A stretch of 64,000 bases of DNA from positions 186,001 to 250,000 of the forward strand of contig JAUXXJ010000008.1 of the NCBI GenBank assembly GCA_030681195.1, in the 5' to 3' direction. Numbering within the stretch: the first letter of the stretch is position 1; each line of letters opens with the position of its first letter. The notes beneath the pieces are model-generated. The model made no database searches. It saw nothing but the letters and a program-made list of their open reading frames with translations, and had not been told where the DNA came from. Position numbers and translations under genes: made by a program. This DNA is from Rhodocyclaceae bacterium. GTDB taxonomy: Bacteria > Pseudomonadota > Gammaproteobacteria > Burkholderiales > Rhodocyclaceae. Of the stretch, positions 1 to 8,104 are shown one piece after another.

Positions 1-7
1 AGTCGAG

Positions 8-595
8 GTGCTGGTCGAGCAGACCGAATTTGTTCCGCCGCAGCCAGCACCTATCGCCGCGCCGCCCATCCCGTCAACCGTTTCGACTGCCGAGCAGGAC
101 AAGTCCATCCTCAACTACGCGTTGCTGGCCGGTGCGCTGGAGCTGTTGCCGCAGTCGTGGGCCTCGATGGCGATCATCCCGCTGCAGATTAAAATGGTCT
201 ACGGTATCGGCAAAGCACATGGTGTCGCCCTCGACCAGGGGCACATCAAAGAATTCATTGCCGCTGCCGGGGTTGGGCTGACTTCGCAGTATCTTGAGCA
301 ATTCGGTCGCAAACTGCTCGGCGGCCTGCTGGGCAAGGCGGCGGGCAAGACTGTCGGCAAAGTGGGTAGCGCGGCGACTGGCATGGCCTTCTCGTTCGCC
401 TCCACCTATGCGCTCGGTCAGGTTGCTCGGCGCTACTACGCCGGTGGACGGATGATGAACACGGCCTTGCTGCGCGAGACGTTTCAGGACCTGCTCGGCC
501 CCGCCAAACAGTTGCAGACGCAGTACCTGCCGCAAATTCAACAAAAAGCCGCGACTCTCGACGCTGGCCAGGTTATGGCGCTGATGCGCGCATGA
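8..595 (+). CDS. DUF697 / YcjF-like membrane-associated protein (5' end uncertain)
   Basis: The frame is open to the window edge, so the GTG at 8 may be internal and the protein may begin before the window. The visible 195 residues start with a Pro/Ala-rich stretch, followed by alternating hydrophobic and glycine-rich helices (about residues 35-80 and 95-145) and a terminal helical tail. The arrangement of an amphipathic segment around PLQIKMVYGIGKAHG and a Gly/Ala-rich helix before YYAGGRMM is typical of the DUF697 domain found in YcjF and GTPase-associated proteins. The molecular role of that family is poorly known, but membrane association is expected. It ends 10 bases before terC on the same strand, so the two may be cotranscribed. 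The family assignment is by eye. Confidence 0.6.
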   Translation: MLVEQTEFVPPQPAPIAAPPIPSTVSTAEQDKSILNYALLAGALELLPQSWASMAIIPLQIKMVYGIGKAHGVALDQGHIKEFIAAAGVGLTSQYLEQFGRKLLGGLLGKAAGKTVGKVGSAATGMAFSFASTYALGQVARRYYAGGRMMNTALLRETFQDLLGPAKQLQTQYLPQIQQKAATLDAGQVMALMRA

Positions 596-605
596 GGAAA
601 GATTC

Positions 606-1613
606 ATGAACGATGCCACTACCGCTACTACCGTCAGCTTCGCCACCGGCCCAATGTGGGCCGGTTTTATCGCCTTCGTGCTCGCCATGCTGGCGCTCGA
701 CCTGTTCGTCTTCGGCGGCCGCAAGGCGCACCGCGTGCATGTCAAGGAAGCGGCGGCCTGGGTCGCCGTGTGGGTGAGCCTTGCGCTCGCCTTTGCCGCC
801 CTGCTCTGGTGGTATCTGAATGACACCCAGGGCCCCGAGATTGCCCGAACGAAGACGTTGGAGTTCCTTGCCGGCTACCTGATTGAGCAGTCCTTGTCAG
901 TCGACAATATGTTCGTGTTCGTCATGATTTTCAGCTACTTCGCCGTGCCGCCGGAGCTGCAGCGGCGCGTGCTGCTGTACGGGGTGCTCGGTGCCATCGT
1001 CATGCGTGCCGGCATGATCCTCGCCGGTGTCTGGCTGGTGCAGCAGTTCGCCTGGATTCTCTATGTCTTCGGTGCCTTCCTCGTCATCACCGGCATCAAG
1101 ATGCTGATCTTCGCCGAATCCGAGCCCGATCTGGACAAAAACCCGCTTTTGCGCTGGGTGCGTGGGCACATGCGCATCACCCCGGAATTCCATGGCGAGA
1201 AGTTCTTCGTCCGCCAGAACGACATTCTCTGGGCGACGCCGATGTTCCTTGTGCTGATACTCATCGAGGCCAGCGACCTGGTATTTGCGGTGGACAGCAT
1301 CCCGGCGATCTTTGCGGTCACTACCGATCCCTTTATCGTGTTCACCTCGAACATCTTTGCCATCATGGGATTGCGCGCCCTTTACTTCCTGCTGGCGGAT
1401 ATGGCGGATCGCTTCCACCTGCTCAAGTATGGCCTGGCCATTGTGCTGGTGTTCATCGGCGGCAAGATGCTGGCAATGCCCTGGTTCCATATGCCGATTC
1501 AGTGGTCGTTGTCCATCGTCGCCAGCATCATCGTCATCTCGGTGGTAGCCAGTCTGGCACTCTCGAAACCAAAATTAACTCCGCAACCCGTCGCCGCAGG
1601 AGAAGAAGCATGA
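606..1613 (+). CDS. TerC/Alx-family integral membrane protein
   Basis: This 335-residue protein has about eight to nine membrane helices. It carries the two acidic TerC signatures: EQSLSVDNMFVF near residue 95 and EASDLVFAVDSIPAI near residue 221. TerC/Alx proteins are inner-membrane proteins linked to manganese and other metal homeostasis, to metalation of secreted enzymes, and in some operons to tellurite resistance. The start follows GAGGAAAG with good spacing. The stop overlaps the next gene as ATGA, so the universal stress protein is probably translationally coupled. No other tellurite genes are nearby, so a general metal role is more likely than tellurite resistance. Length is normal for the family. 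Confidence 0.88.
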   Translation: MNDATTATTVSFATGPMWAGFIAFVLAMLALDLFVFGGRKAHRVHVKEAAAWVAVWVSLALAFAALLWWYLNDTQGPEIARTKTLEFLAGYLIEQSLSVDNMFVFVMIFSYFAVPPELQRRVLLYGVLGAIVMRAGMILAGVWLVQQFAWILYVFGAFLVITGIKMLIFAESEPDLDKNPLLRWVRGHMRITPEFHGEKFFVRQNDILWATPMFLVLILIEASDLVFAVDSIPAIFAVTTDPFIVFTSNIFAIMGLRALYFLLADMADRFHLLKYGLAIVLVFIGGKMLAMPWFHMPIQWSLSIVASIIVISVVASLALSKPKLTPQPVAAGEEA

Positions 1614-2116
1614 ACCTTACCCATGTGACGCCAACGCTCGCCGGCACAGAGCACGACAGCGACGGCCGCCTGGTTGGCCTCGTCTACGACAGCACGCCGC
1701 CACTGCCTGCGGCAGAAACCAATCCCTGGCTGGTGGCAGTGGATAGCTCGGACAACGCGCTGCGCGCCGTCACCCATGCTGCCCGTGAAGCCGCTGCAAT
1801 GAACGCCTGTGCGCTGCATCTGGTCCATGTGCAGCACTGGTTATCGAAGGAGGCTGCCGAGGTGGAGCTTGCGCATCGTGCATTGGAAACCACCGCAAGG
1901 GCGCGGGCGATGCTCGACACCGCCGGTTTACCTTGGCGACTGCATGTGGTGATGGGTGATCCCGCTGAACGCATTATCGAAAGATCTGTCCAGTTAGGGG
2001 CTACCGGGATCATCATCGGCAGTCGTGGCCTCAATGTGGTCGAAAGCCTGCTGTTCGGCTCGGTCGCCTACAAGGTCATGCATCTTTCTTCCATGCCTGT
2101 CACGGTGGTGCCGTAA
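1610..2116 (+). CDS. Universal stress protein (UspA family)
   Basis: The protein has 168 residues and a single USP domain after a roughly 35-residue N-terminal extension. The nucleotide-binding signature G-x2-G-x9-G-S is visible near the C-terminus as GSRGLNVVESLLFGS, followed by the usual final strand PVTVVP. This predicts an ATP-binding, dimer-forming stress protein in the cytoplasm. The ATG at 1610 is chosen because it overlaps the terC stop (ATGA) and follows GGAGAAGAAG; longer readings would run through terC. The next gene starts 3 bases after the stop. USP, CBS and membrane-transport genes often cluster as energy- or stress-responsive modules, and that is the inference here. Confidence 0.85.
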   Translation: MNLTHVTPTLAGTEHDSDGRLVGLVYDSTPPLPAAETNPWLVAVDSSDNALRAVTHAAREAAAMNACALHLVHVQHWLSKEAAEVELAHRALETTARARAMLDTAGLPWRLHVVMGDPAERIIERSVQLGATGIIIGSRGLNVVESLLFGSVAYKVMHLSSMPVTVVP

Positions 2117-2119
2117 GCG

Positions 2120-2743
2120 ATGTTTTCCGTGTACGGCGTTACCGGGCAGGTATTCACTGGCACGCTGGAAGCGATGGATCGCGTGCACCGCCTGGCGCGC
2201 GCCCGTTCTGTGCGCGCGATCGACCAGGACGGCGATGAATTCGGGGTTGAGGCGGTCGTTGCCCATCCGTCGCAGGAAGCGGTGCGCGCCTATCGCAATA
2301 TGCTGCCGGAGGATCTGGAGCGTGGCCCACTGGTCCATGCTGGGCAGGTCATGAGTCGCCCGGTGGTTACGGTGCGTGACGATGCAACCGCCGCTGAAGC
2401 CTGGCGCATCTTGCATGAGCAGCATGTCCGCCAGGCACCCGTGCTTGACGCAGGGGGAAATCTTATCGGCATCGTCAGTGAGCGCGACCTGCTGACGGCT
2501 ATCGACGTGGATGGCGGCGAAGTCATCGAGAACCTGCGTCGCCGGGTGCGTGACGTCATGACGACGCCTGTCGTCGCCGCTGCGCCGGTCACCGATATCC
2601 GGCGGGTTGCGGCCGCGATGCTGACAGGTGGTGTTGACGGTGTTCCAGTTGTTGGCGAGGACGACCAGCTGCTGGGTTTCGTTTCGCGCAGCGACGTGCT
2701 GCGCGCCGTGATCCAGGATCCCCCGTTAAGTTTGTGGCGATGA
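2120..2743 (+). CDS. Tandem CBS-domain protein
   Basis: The protein has 207 residues. The first 70 form a distinct N-terminal segment starting MFSVYGVTGQVFTGT. Two CBS domains follow, at about 75-130 (VMSRPVVTVRDDATAAEAW, then IGIVSERDLL) and 140-197 (VMTTPVVAAAPVTDIRRV, then GFVSRSDVL). CBS pairs bind adenine nucleotides and act as energy or ligand sensors. It sits between a universal stress protein and a bicarbonate-transporter-like gene. It is probably in the same transcript as terC and usp, since spacing is only 3 bases. No enzymatic domain is attached, so it presumably works through a partner protein. Confidence 0.85.
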   Translation: MFSVYGVTGQVFTGTLEAMDRVHRLARARSVRAIDQDGDEFGVEAVVAHPSQEAVRAYRNMLPEDLERGPLVHAGQVMSRPVVTVRDDATAAEAWRILHEQHVRQAPVLDAGGNLIGIVSERDLLTAIDVDGGEVIENLRRRVRDVMTTPVVAAAPVTDIRRVAAAMLTGGVDGVPVVGEDDQLLGFVSRSDVLRAVIQDPPLSLWR

Positions 2744-2772
2744 TCGGCAACCCATAAGATTGGTAATTCCTC

Positions 2773-3720
2773 ATGACGGCCCTCGACCCTGTCATCCTGT
2801 TCTTCCTGTTCGGCCTTACCGCCGGCCTGCTACGCTCCGAACTCAAGCTGCCGGCCGCGTTGTATGAGTCTCTGTCGGTCTTCCTGCTGCTGGCCATCGG
2901 TCTCAAGGGCGGGCAGGGGCTGGCCACTCAGCCACTCGCTCCGTTGATTCCCCAGATCGGCGCGGTGATCCTGCTTGGCGCGGCGCAGACCCTGATCGGT
3001 TTTGTTGTCCTTCGCAGCATGGGCCGTTTCAGTCGGGCGGACGCGGCTGCCACTGCCGCCCACTATGGCTCGGTGAGCGTGGCCACCTTTGCGGTGGCTG
3101 TGGCATGGCTTGGCGCGCGGCACATCGACTTCGAGCCGCAGATGTCGATCCTGCTGGCGATCATGGAAATCCTGGCGATCCTCGTCGGCATCGTGCTGGC
3201 ACGTGGCGTGAGTCGCGACACAGACTGGCGCGCCCTGGGACACGAAGCCTTTCTCGGCAAGGGCGTCACGCTGCTGCTGGGCGGCATGGCCATCGGCTGG
3301 GCTGCCGGGCCGGAGGGGCTGGCGCCGGTGAAGGGGCTGTTCTTTGACCTGTTCAAGGGCGTGCTGGCGCTGTTCCTGCTGGAAATGGGGCTGATCGTCA
3401 GCCGCCAGGTCGGGGAACTGAAACGGCGCGGCATCTTCCTGATTGCCTTCGGACTCGGCATGCCACTGCTGTCGGCCCTGCTGGGACTGGGCACCGGCCT
3501 GCTGCTCGACCTTTCTGTCGGCGGACTGACGCTGCTGGCGACGCTGGCTGCCTCCGCTTCCTACATCGCCGTACCCGCCGCGATGCGTATCGCCGTGCCG
3601 GAAGCCAATCCGGCCATCTCGCTGGCGGGCGCGCTGGGCGTCACCTTTCCCTTCAATATTCTGGTCGGCATCCCGCTCTATCATGGGCTGGCCATGCAAC
3701 TTGCCGGAACCGCGCCATGA
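2773..3720 (+). CDS. SbtA-like sodium-dependent bicarbonate transporter
   Basis: The 315-residue protein has about ten hydrophobic helices in two inverted halves. The N-terminal part (ILFFLFGLTAGLLRSELKLP) and the conserved IGLKGG stretch are characteristic of the SbtA superfamily, which imports bicarbonate with sodium in cyanobacteria and many other bacteria. The middle, around HYGSVSVATFAVAVAWL, corresponds to the conserved glycine/serine transport core. It overlaps the following PII-like gene as ATGA, which is the classical sbtA-sbtB arrangement and strengthens the call. In a chemoheterotroph, bicarbonate could feed carboxylases (accD lies in this window) or pH homeostasis. The substrate is inferred from family only. 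Confidence 0.8.
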   Translation: MTALDPVILFFLFGLTAGLLRSELKLPAALYESLSVFLLLAIGLKGGQGLATQPLAPLIPQIGAVILLGAAQTLIGFVVLRSMGRFSRADAAATAAHYGSVSVATFAVAVAWLGARHIDFEPQMSILLAIMEILAILVGIVLARGVSRDTDWRALGHEAFLGKGVTLLLGGMAIGWAAGPEGLAPVKGLFFDLFKGVLALFLLEMGLIVSRQVGELKRRGIFLIAFGLGMPLLSALLGLGTGLLLDLSVGGLTLLATLAASASYIAVPAAMRIAVPEANPAISLAGALGVTFPFNILVGIPLYHGLAMQLAGTAP

Positions 3721-4025
3721 CCCTGCCCACCGAAAAACGCACCCTGTTGACGATCATCACCGAGGCCATTGTGGAACCCACCCTGCTGCGCGATCTCGAC
3801 CGTTTGGGGGTGCGTGGCTACACCGTATCCGACGCGCGCGGCAGGGGCAGTCGCGGCGTACGCGATGCGGCCTGGGACGAGGCGGCGAACATCCGCATTG
3901 AGGTGATCTGCCCACGCCCTCTGGCGGAGGAAGTGTTGCGCCATCTCCAGGCGCGCTATTACGCCAATTACGCGATGGTCACATTTCTCGCCGAAATTGA
4001 GGTCTTGCGGCCCGAGAAATTCTGA
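3717..4025 (+). CDS. SbtB-like PII-family regulator of the bicarbonate transporter
   Basis: The protein has 102 residues with the ferredoxin-like beta-alpha-beta layout of PII proteins. LLTIITEAIVEPTLLRDLDR is the first strand and helix, and RGYTVSDARGRGSRGVRD is the flexible T-loop region. A second strand and helix carries RIEVICPRPLAEEVLRHL. SbtB proteins trimerise, bind adenine nucleotides (cAMP, AMP, ADP; c-di-AMP in some) and control SbtA. The cysteine-containing C-terminal redox loop of some cyanobacterial SbtB proteins is absent; the protein ends EVLRPEKF. Overlap with the transporter gene implies coupled translation and a physical complex. Ligand specificity cannot be read from sequence alone. 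Confidence 0.78.
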   Translation: MTLPTEKRTLLTIITEAIVEPTLLRDLDRLGVRGYTVSDARGRGSRGVRDAAWDEAANIRIEVICPRPLAEEVLRHLQARYYANYAMVTFLAEIEVLRPEKF

Positions 4026-4077
4026 TCCCGCTCGCCTGTCTCTCACCTTGGCGTTTGCCTTGGTATAGTCGGGCCCG

Positions 4078-5055
4078 ATGCTTGCCTACCTGATCCGCCG
4101 CCTGCTGTATGCCCTGCCGATCCTGATCGGCGTGAATGTCATCACCTTTGCGTTGTTCTTCATCGTCAATACGCCGGACGACATGGCGCGCATGCAGTTG
4201 GGCGTGAAACGGGTGACGCCCGAGGCGATCGAGAAGTGGAAGGCCGAGCGCGGTTACGACAAACCGCTGTTCTGGAACACGCAGGCAAGCGGGGCCGGGC
4301 AGGTGGCCGAGACCATCTTCTTTGACAAGTCGGTGAAGATGTTCGCCCTTGATTTTGGCCGAGCCGACGATGGCCGCGACATCGCCCGCGAAATTACCCA
4401 GCGCATGGGGCCGAGTCTGGCCGTGGCGGTGCCGGTGTTCGCTTTAGGCTTGTTCACCGCGATTTCCTTTGCGCTGCTGCTGGTTTATTTTCGCGCCACC
4501 TATCTGGATTTTGCCGGCGTGGTGTTGTGCGTGGCGATGATGTCGGTGTCGGGCCTGTTCTACATCATCGGCGGCCAGTGGCTGGTGTCCAAGATCTGGC
4601 ATCTGGTGCCGATTTCTGGCTATGCCGAGGGACTGTCAGCCGCGAAGTTCATCATCCTGCCGGTGATCATCAGCGTGCTGGCCGGCATCGGCTCTTCGGC
4701 GCGCTGGTATCGCACCATCTTCCTTGAGGAATACACCCGCGACTATGTGCGCACCGCGCGCGCCAAGGGCCTGTCCGAACGCTTCGTGCTGTTTCGCCAT
4801 GTGCTGCGCAATGCGCTGATCCCGATCCTCACCGGCGCGGTGGTGGTGATCCCGACGCTGTTCATGGGCAGCCTGCTGATCGAAGCCTTTTTCGGTATTC
4901 CGGGGCTGGGCAGTTACACCATCGACGCCATCAACGCGCAGGACTTCGCGGTGGTGCGCGCCATGGTTTTCATCGGTTCGGCGCTCTACATCGTCGGCCT
5001 GTTGCTGACCGACATTTCCTACACGCTGGTCGATCCGCGCATCCGGCTGTCATGA
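4078..5055 (+). CDS. Oligopeptide-type ABC transporter permease (OppB/DppB/YejB family)
   Basis: The protein has 325 residues. It starts with the family's typical first helix (MLAYLIRRLLYALPILIGVN), then a long periplasmic loop, then five more helices. The cytoplasmic EAA loop is present near residues 218-250 (DYVRTARAKGLSERFVLFRH). A TATAGT hexamer lies 8 bases before the ATG, which could be a -10 box for a nearly leaderless message, but no convincing -35 box is seen. The gene overlaps the second permease as ATGA. The long loop after helix 1 and the YejB-like spacing resemble peptide or microcin C-type importers. No periplasmic binding protein gene is adjacent, so the substrate is open. Confidence 0.85.
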   Translation: MLAYLIRRLLYALPILIGVNVITFALFFIVNTPDDMARMQLGVKRVTPEAIEKWKAERGYDKPLFWNTQASGAGQVAETIFFDKSVKMFALDFGRADDGRDIAREITQRMGPSLAVAVPVFALGLFTAISFALLLVYFRATYLDFAGVVLCVAMMSVSGLFYIIGGQWLVSKIWHLVPISGYAEGLSAAKFIILPVIISVLAGIGSSARWYRTIFLEEYTRDYVRTARAKGLSERFVLFRHVLRNALIPILTGAVVVIPTLFMGSLLIEAFFGIPGLGSYTIDAINAQDFAVVRAMVFIGSALYIVGLLLTDISYTLVDPRIRLS

Positions 5056-6188
5056 CCTCGTTCAAGTTTGTCCTGCTCTGGTCCGATGCCCTGTTCTTCC
5101 TGCTGATTGCGGCGGTGATTGCCGGGGGTGTGTGGTCCCGCCGTCAGCCGCATTTGCGTGCCAACTGGCGAAAGGTTGGGCAAAACCGCGTGGCTATGGG
5201 CTCTGCGGCGGTGCTGGCGGTGTTTTTCGCCATCGCCTTCATCGATTCGCTGCACTATCGGCCGCAGCTGCCCAATGTCGATCAGGGGGAGGTGCGTTAC
5301 TCGACGGAGGTCTTGTCGGCGCTTGATGCGCTGCTGATGCCAATGCGTACGCAGACTGAGAAGACCTATTCCGCCCCGCTGGCAACGCACCTGTTTGCCA
5401 AGGAAACGCTGGACGATGCCGGCCGCGACTATCCGCCGCTGCGCTATCCCGGCACACACGTGTTCGGCACCGACAAGGTCGGACAGGATGTGCTCTACCT
5501 GACGCTGAAAAGCATTCGCACTGCCCTCCTGATCGGCACCCTGACCACGCTGATCATGCTGCCGGCGGCGATCGGGCTGGGCCTGCTGGCGGGGTATGTG
5601 GGGGGCTGGGTCGATGATGTGATCCAGTATCTCTACACCACCCTCAACTCGATCCCCGGCGTATTGCTGATTGCCGCGTCGGTGCTGATGATGCAGGTGG
5701 TGATCGACACCCATCCCGAGTGGTTCGCCACCAGCGCCGAACGGGCGGATGCGCGCTTGCTGGCGCTGTGCGCGATCCTCGGTATCACCAGTTGGACAGG
5801 GCTGTGCCGCCTGCTGCGCGGTGAGACGCTGAAGTTGCGCGAGCTGGAGTACGTGCAGGCGGCGCGGGCATTGGGCGTCTCCAGCGCCCGCATCCTCTGG
5901 CGCCATATCCTGCCGAACGTCATGCACATTGTGCTGATCGCGATGGTGATGGATTTTTCCGGGCTGGTGCTGGCCGAGGCGGTGCTTTCCTATGTGGGCA
6001 TCGGGGTTGATCCGAACACGATCAGCTTTGGCACCATGATCAACACGGCGCGCATGGAACTGGCGCGCGAGCCGATGGTGTGGTGGTCGCTGGCGGCGGC
6101 CTTCATCTTCATGTTCGTGCTGGTGCTGGCAGCCAATCTGTTTGCCGATGCGCTACGCGATGCGTTTGACCCGAGGGCATCGCGGTGA
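5052..6188 (+). CDS. Oligopeptide-type ABC transporter permease (OppC/DppC/YejE family)
   Basis: The 378-residue protein has an N-terminal membrane helix and a roughly 100-residue periplasmic segment. A core of five helices follows, with the EAA motif near residues 267-295 (YVQAARALGVSSARILWRHI). The conserved GTDKVGQDVL segment before the core is typical of OppC/DppC proteins. It pairs with the upstream OppB-like permease to form the membrane channel. It overlaps the ATPase gene by the GTGA junction at 6185-6188. The protein is longer than canonical OppC (about 300 residues) because of the periplasmic insert, which fits the YejE subgroup better. Substrate unknown. Confidence 0.85.
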   Translation: MTSFKFVLLWSDALFFLLIAAVIAGGVWSRRQPHLRANWRKVGQNRVAMGSAAVLAVFFAIAFIDSLHYRPQLPNVDQGEVRYSTEVLSALDALLMPMRTQTEKTYSAPLATHLFAKETLDDAGRDYPPLRYPGTHVFGTDKVGQDVLYLTLKSIRTALLIGTLTTLIMLPAAIGLGLLAGYVGGWVDDVIQYLYTTLNSIPGVLLIAASVLMMQVVIDTHPEWFATSAERADARLLALCAILGITSWTGLCRLLRGETLKLRELEYVQAARALGVSSARILWRHILPNVMHIVLIAMVMDFSGLVLAEAVLSYVGIGVDPNTISFGTMINTARMELAREPMVWWSLAAAFIFMFVLVLAANLFADALRDAFDPRASR

Positions 6189-8098
6189 GTCTCTTATCGG
6201 TGCGCGATCTGTCGGTGTCGATTGGCACTTTGTGTCCGGTCGACGGCGTGTCTTTCGAGATCGAGCGCGGCGAGACGCTGGCGCTGCTGGGCGAGTCGGG
6301 CTGTGGCAAGTCGATGACGGCGCTGGCGCTGATGCGCCTGCTGCCGCCCGGGGGGAGCATCGTGCAGGGCGCCATTCACTTCGCCGATGAGGATTTGTGC
6401 TGCCTGACCGAGGCGCAGATGCGCCATGTGCGCGGCGGCAAGCTGGGCATGATCTTTCAGGAGCCGGCGACCAGCCTCAATCCGGTGATGACGGTGGGCG
6501 AGCAGATTGCCGAAGCCTTGCGCTTCCATGCGGGGAATGAGACGCGTGTCATCGAACTGCTGGCGGCGGTGGGGATTCCCGATCCCGAGCGGCGCGCGCG
6601 TGAGTATCCCTTCCAGATGTCCGGCGGCATGAAGCAACGCGCGATGATCGCGATGGCGCTGGCGGGGGCGCCGGAACTGCTGATTGCGGATGAACCGACC
6701 ACGGCGCTGGATGTGACGATTCAGGCGCAGGTGCTCGACGTGCTCGATGGCCTGCGCCGCGCGCGGGGCATGGCGATCCTGCTGATCACGCATGACCTCG
6801 GCGTGGTGGCGCGCATGGCTGACCAGATCGGCCTAATGTATGCCGGACAACTGGTCGAGATGGCGCCCCGCGCGGCCTTCTTCGCCGCGCCGGGCCATCC
6901 TTATGCGCGACGTTTGTTCGAGGCGTTGCCGGAAATGGCCATGACAAATGAGGGTCAGCGGCGGCTGGCGACTATTCCCGGCAGCGTGCCGCCGCTGGGA
7001 ACAGTATTTACCGGCTGCCGTTTTGCCGACCGCTGCAGCGAGGTGCTGCCGGTGTGTCATCGCGAGCTACCGCCGTGGCGCGAGCATGGGCCCGCCCATC
7101 GGGTGCGTTGCCATCTTGAGGTGCGCGCCGAACAAAGTGTCCGAAAAGTCGGCGCTGGCGAGACGGCATCTGTTGATGTTTCTGCCCCGCCACAAGCCTT
7201 GCTGACGGTGCGCGAGCTGAAAGTTCATTTCCCGATTCGACGCGGCGTTCTGCAGCGCGCCGTCGGCTATGTGCGTGCCGTGGATGGCGTCGATTTGGCG
7301 CTGCCTGCCGGTCGCACGCTTGCGCTGGTGGGCGAGTCGGGGTGCGGCAAGACGACAGTGGGCAAGGCGATTCTTGGGCTGCAAGCGCCGACGGCGGGTG
7401 ATATCCATTGGCAGGCGGAAAAGCTCCAGGGGCTAGCGCCCGAGCGCATGCAGATGGTGTTCCAGGATCCCTTCGGATCGCTCAACCCGCGCATGCGCAT
7501 CTGCGAGATTGTGGCCGAAGGCCGCCCCGGCGCTGACGTGGCGCGCATCCTCGAACAGGTCAGCTTGTCCGCCAGCATGGCGGATCGCTATCCGCATGAG
7601 TTCTCCGGCGGGCAGCGCCAGCGCATCGCCATTGCGCGGGCGCTGGCAGTCGAACCGCAAGTGCTGATCTGCGACGAGCCGACCAGCGCGCTGGATGTTT
7701 CGGTGCAGGCGCAGATTCTCAACCTGCTGGCCGAGTTGCAGCAGACGCTGGGGCTGTCCTACCTGTTCATCACGCACAACATCGGTGTGGTGAATCATCT
7801 CGCCCATGAGGTCGCCGTGATGTATCTCGGCCGGATTGTCGAGCGGGGGACGGTCGATGAGGTACTGCGCGCGCCGCGCCATCCCTATACGCAAGCCTTG
7901 CTGGCGGCAGTGCCGCGCATCGACGGCCAGCGCATGGATGTCAAGGTGGCCGGTGATCCGCCATCGCCCTCGAATCCGCCGGCCGGCTGCCATTTCCATC
8001 CGCGCTGTCCGCGCGCCGAAGCGTGTTGTCGGGAGGCGTATCCCCCGGCGGTCAGCGTGAGCACGACCCAGACGGTGAACTGCTTCTTCGCAAACTGA
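6185..8098 (+). CDS. Fused double ATPase of an oligopeptide-type ABC transporter (OppD-OppF / YejF-like)
   Basis: The 637-residue protein carries two complete ABC ATPase domains. The first has Walker A GESGCGKS at 36-43, signature SGGMKQR near 145 and Walker [13 protein letters not shown]. The second has Walker A GESGCGKT near 382, signature SGGQRQR near 473 and [11 protein letters not shown]. Each domain ends with the cysteine-rich oligopeptide-transporter tail (GCRFADRC and [14 protein letters not shown]). It drives import through the two upstream permeases. The GTG start at 6185 overlaps the permease stop. The linker between the domains, around residue 320, contains one copy of the window's 25-bp dispersed motif, read as KVGAGETA. 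No binding protein follows; the next gene is convergent. Confidence 0.9.
   Translation: MSLLSVRDLSVSIGTLCPVDGVSFEIERGETLALLGESGCGKSMTALALMRLLPPGGSIVQGAIHFADEDLCCLTEAQMRHVRGGKLGMIFQEPATSLNPVMTVGEQIAEALRFHAGNETRVIELLAAVGIPDPERRAREYPFQMSGGMKQRAMIAMALAGAPELLIADEPTTALDVTIQAQVLDVLDGLRRARGMAILLITHDLGVVARMADQIGLMYAGQLVEMAPRAAFFAAPGHPYARRLFEALPEMAMTNEGQRRLATIPGSVPPLGTVFTGCRFADRCSEVLPVCHRELPPWREHGPAHRVRCHLEVRAEQSVRKVGAGETASVDVSAPPQALLTVRELKVHFPIRRGVLQRAVGYVRAVDGVDLALPAGRTLALVGESGCGKTTVGKAILGLQAPTAGDIHWQAEKLQGLAPERMQMVFQDPFGSLNPRMRICEIVAEGRPGADVARILEQVSLSASMADRYPHEFSGGQRQRIAIARALAVEPQVLICDEPTSALDVSVQAQILNLLAELQQTLGLSYLFITHNIGVVNHLAHEVAVMYLGRIVERGTVDEVLRAPRHPYTQALLAAVPRIDGQRMDVKVAGDPPSPSNPPAGCHFHPRCPRAEACCREAYPPAVSVSTTQTVNCFFAN
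7144..7168 (+). repeat. Dispersed 25-bp motif, copy 1 (inside ABC ATPase linker)
   Basis: This exact consensus copy (core GTCGGCGCTGGCGAGACGGC) lies between the two ATPase domains and is read as KVGAGETA. The linker tolerates variable sequence, so the copy is not expected to disturb catalysis. Confidence 0.85.
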
Positions 8099-8104
8099 GC
8101 GAGC

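Noticed and set aside
74-826. 250-codon minus-strand frame at the left end
   Set aside because: Antisense of the DUF697-like and terC genes.
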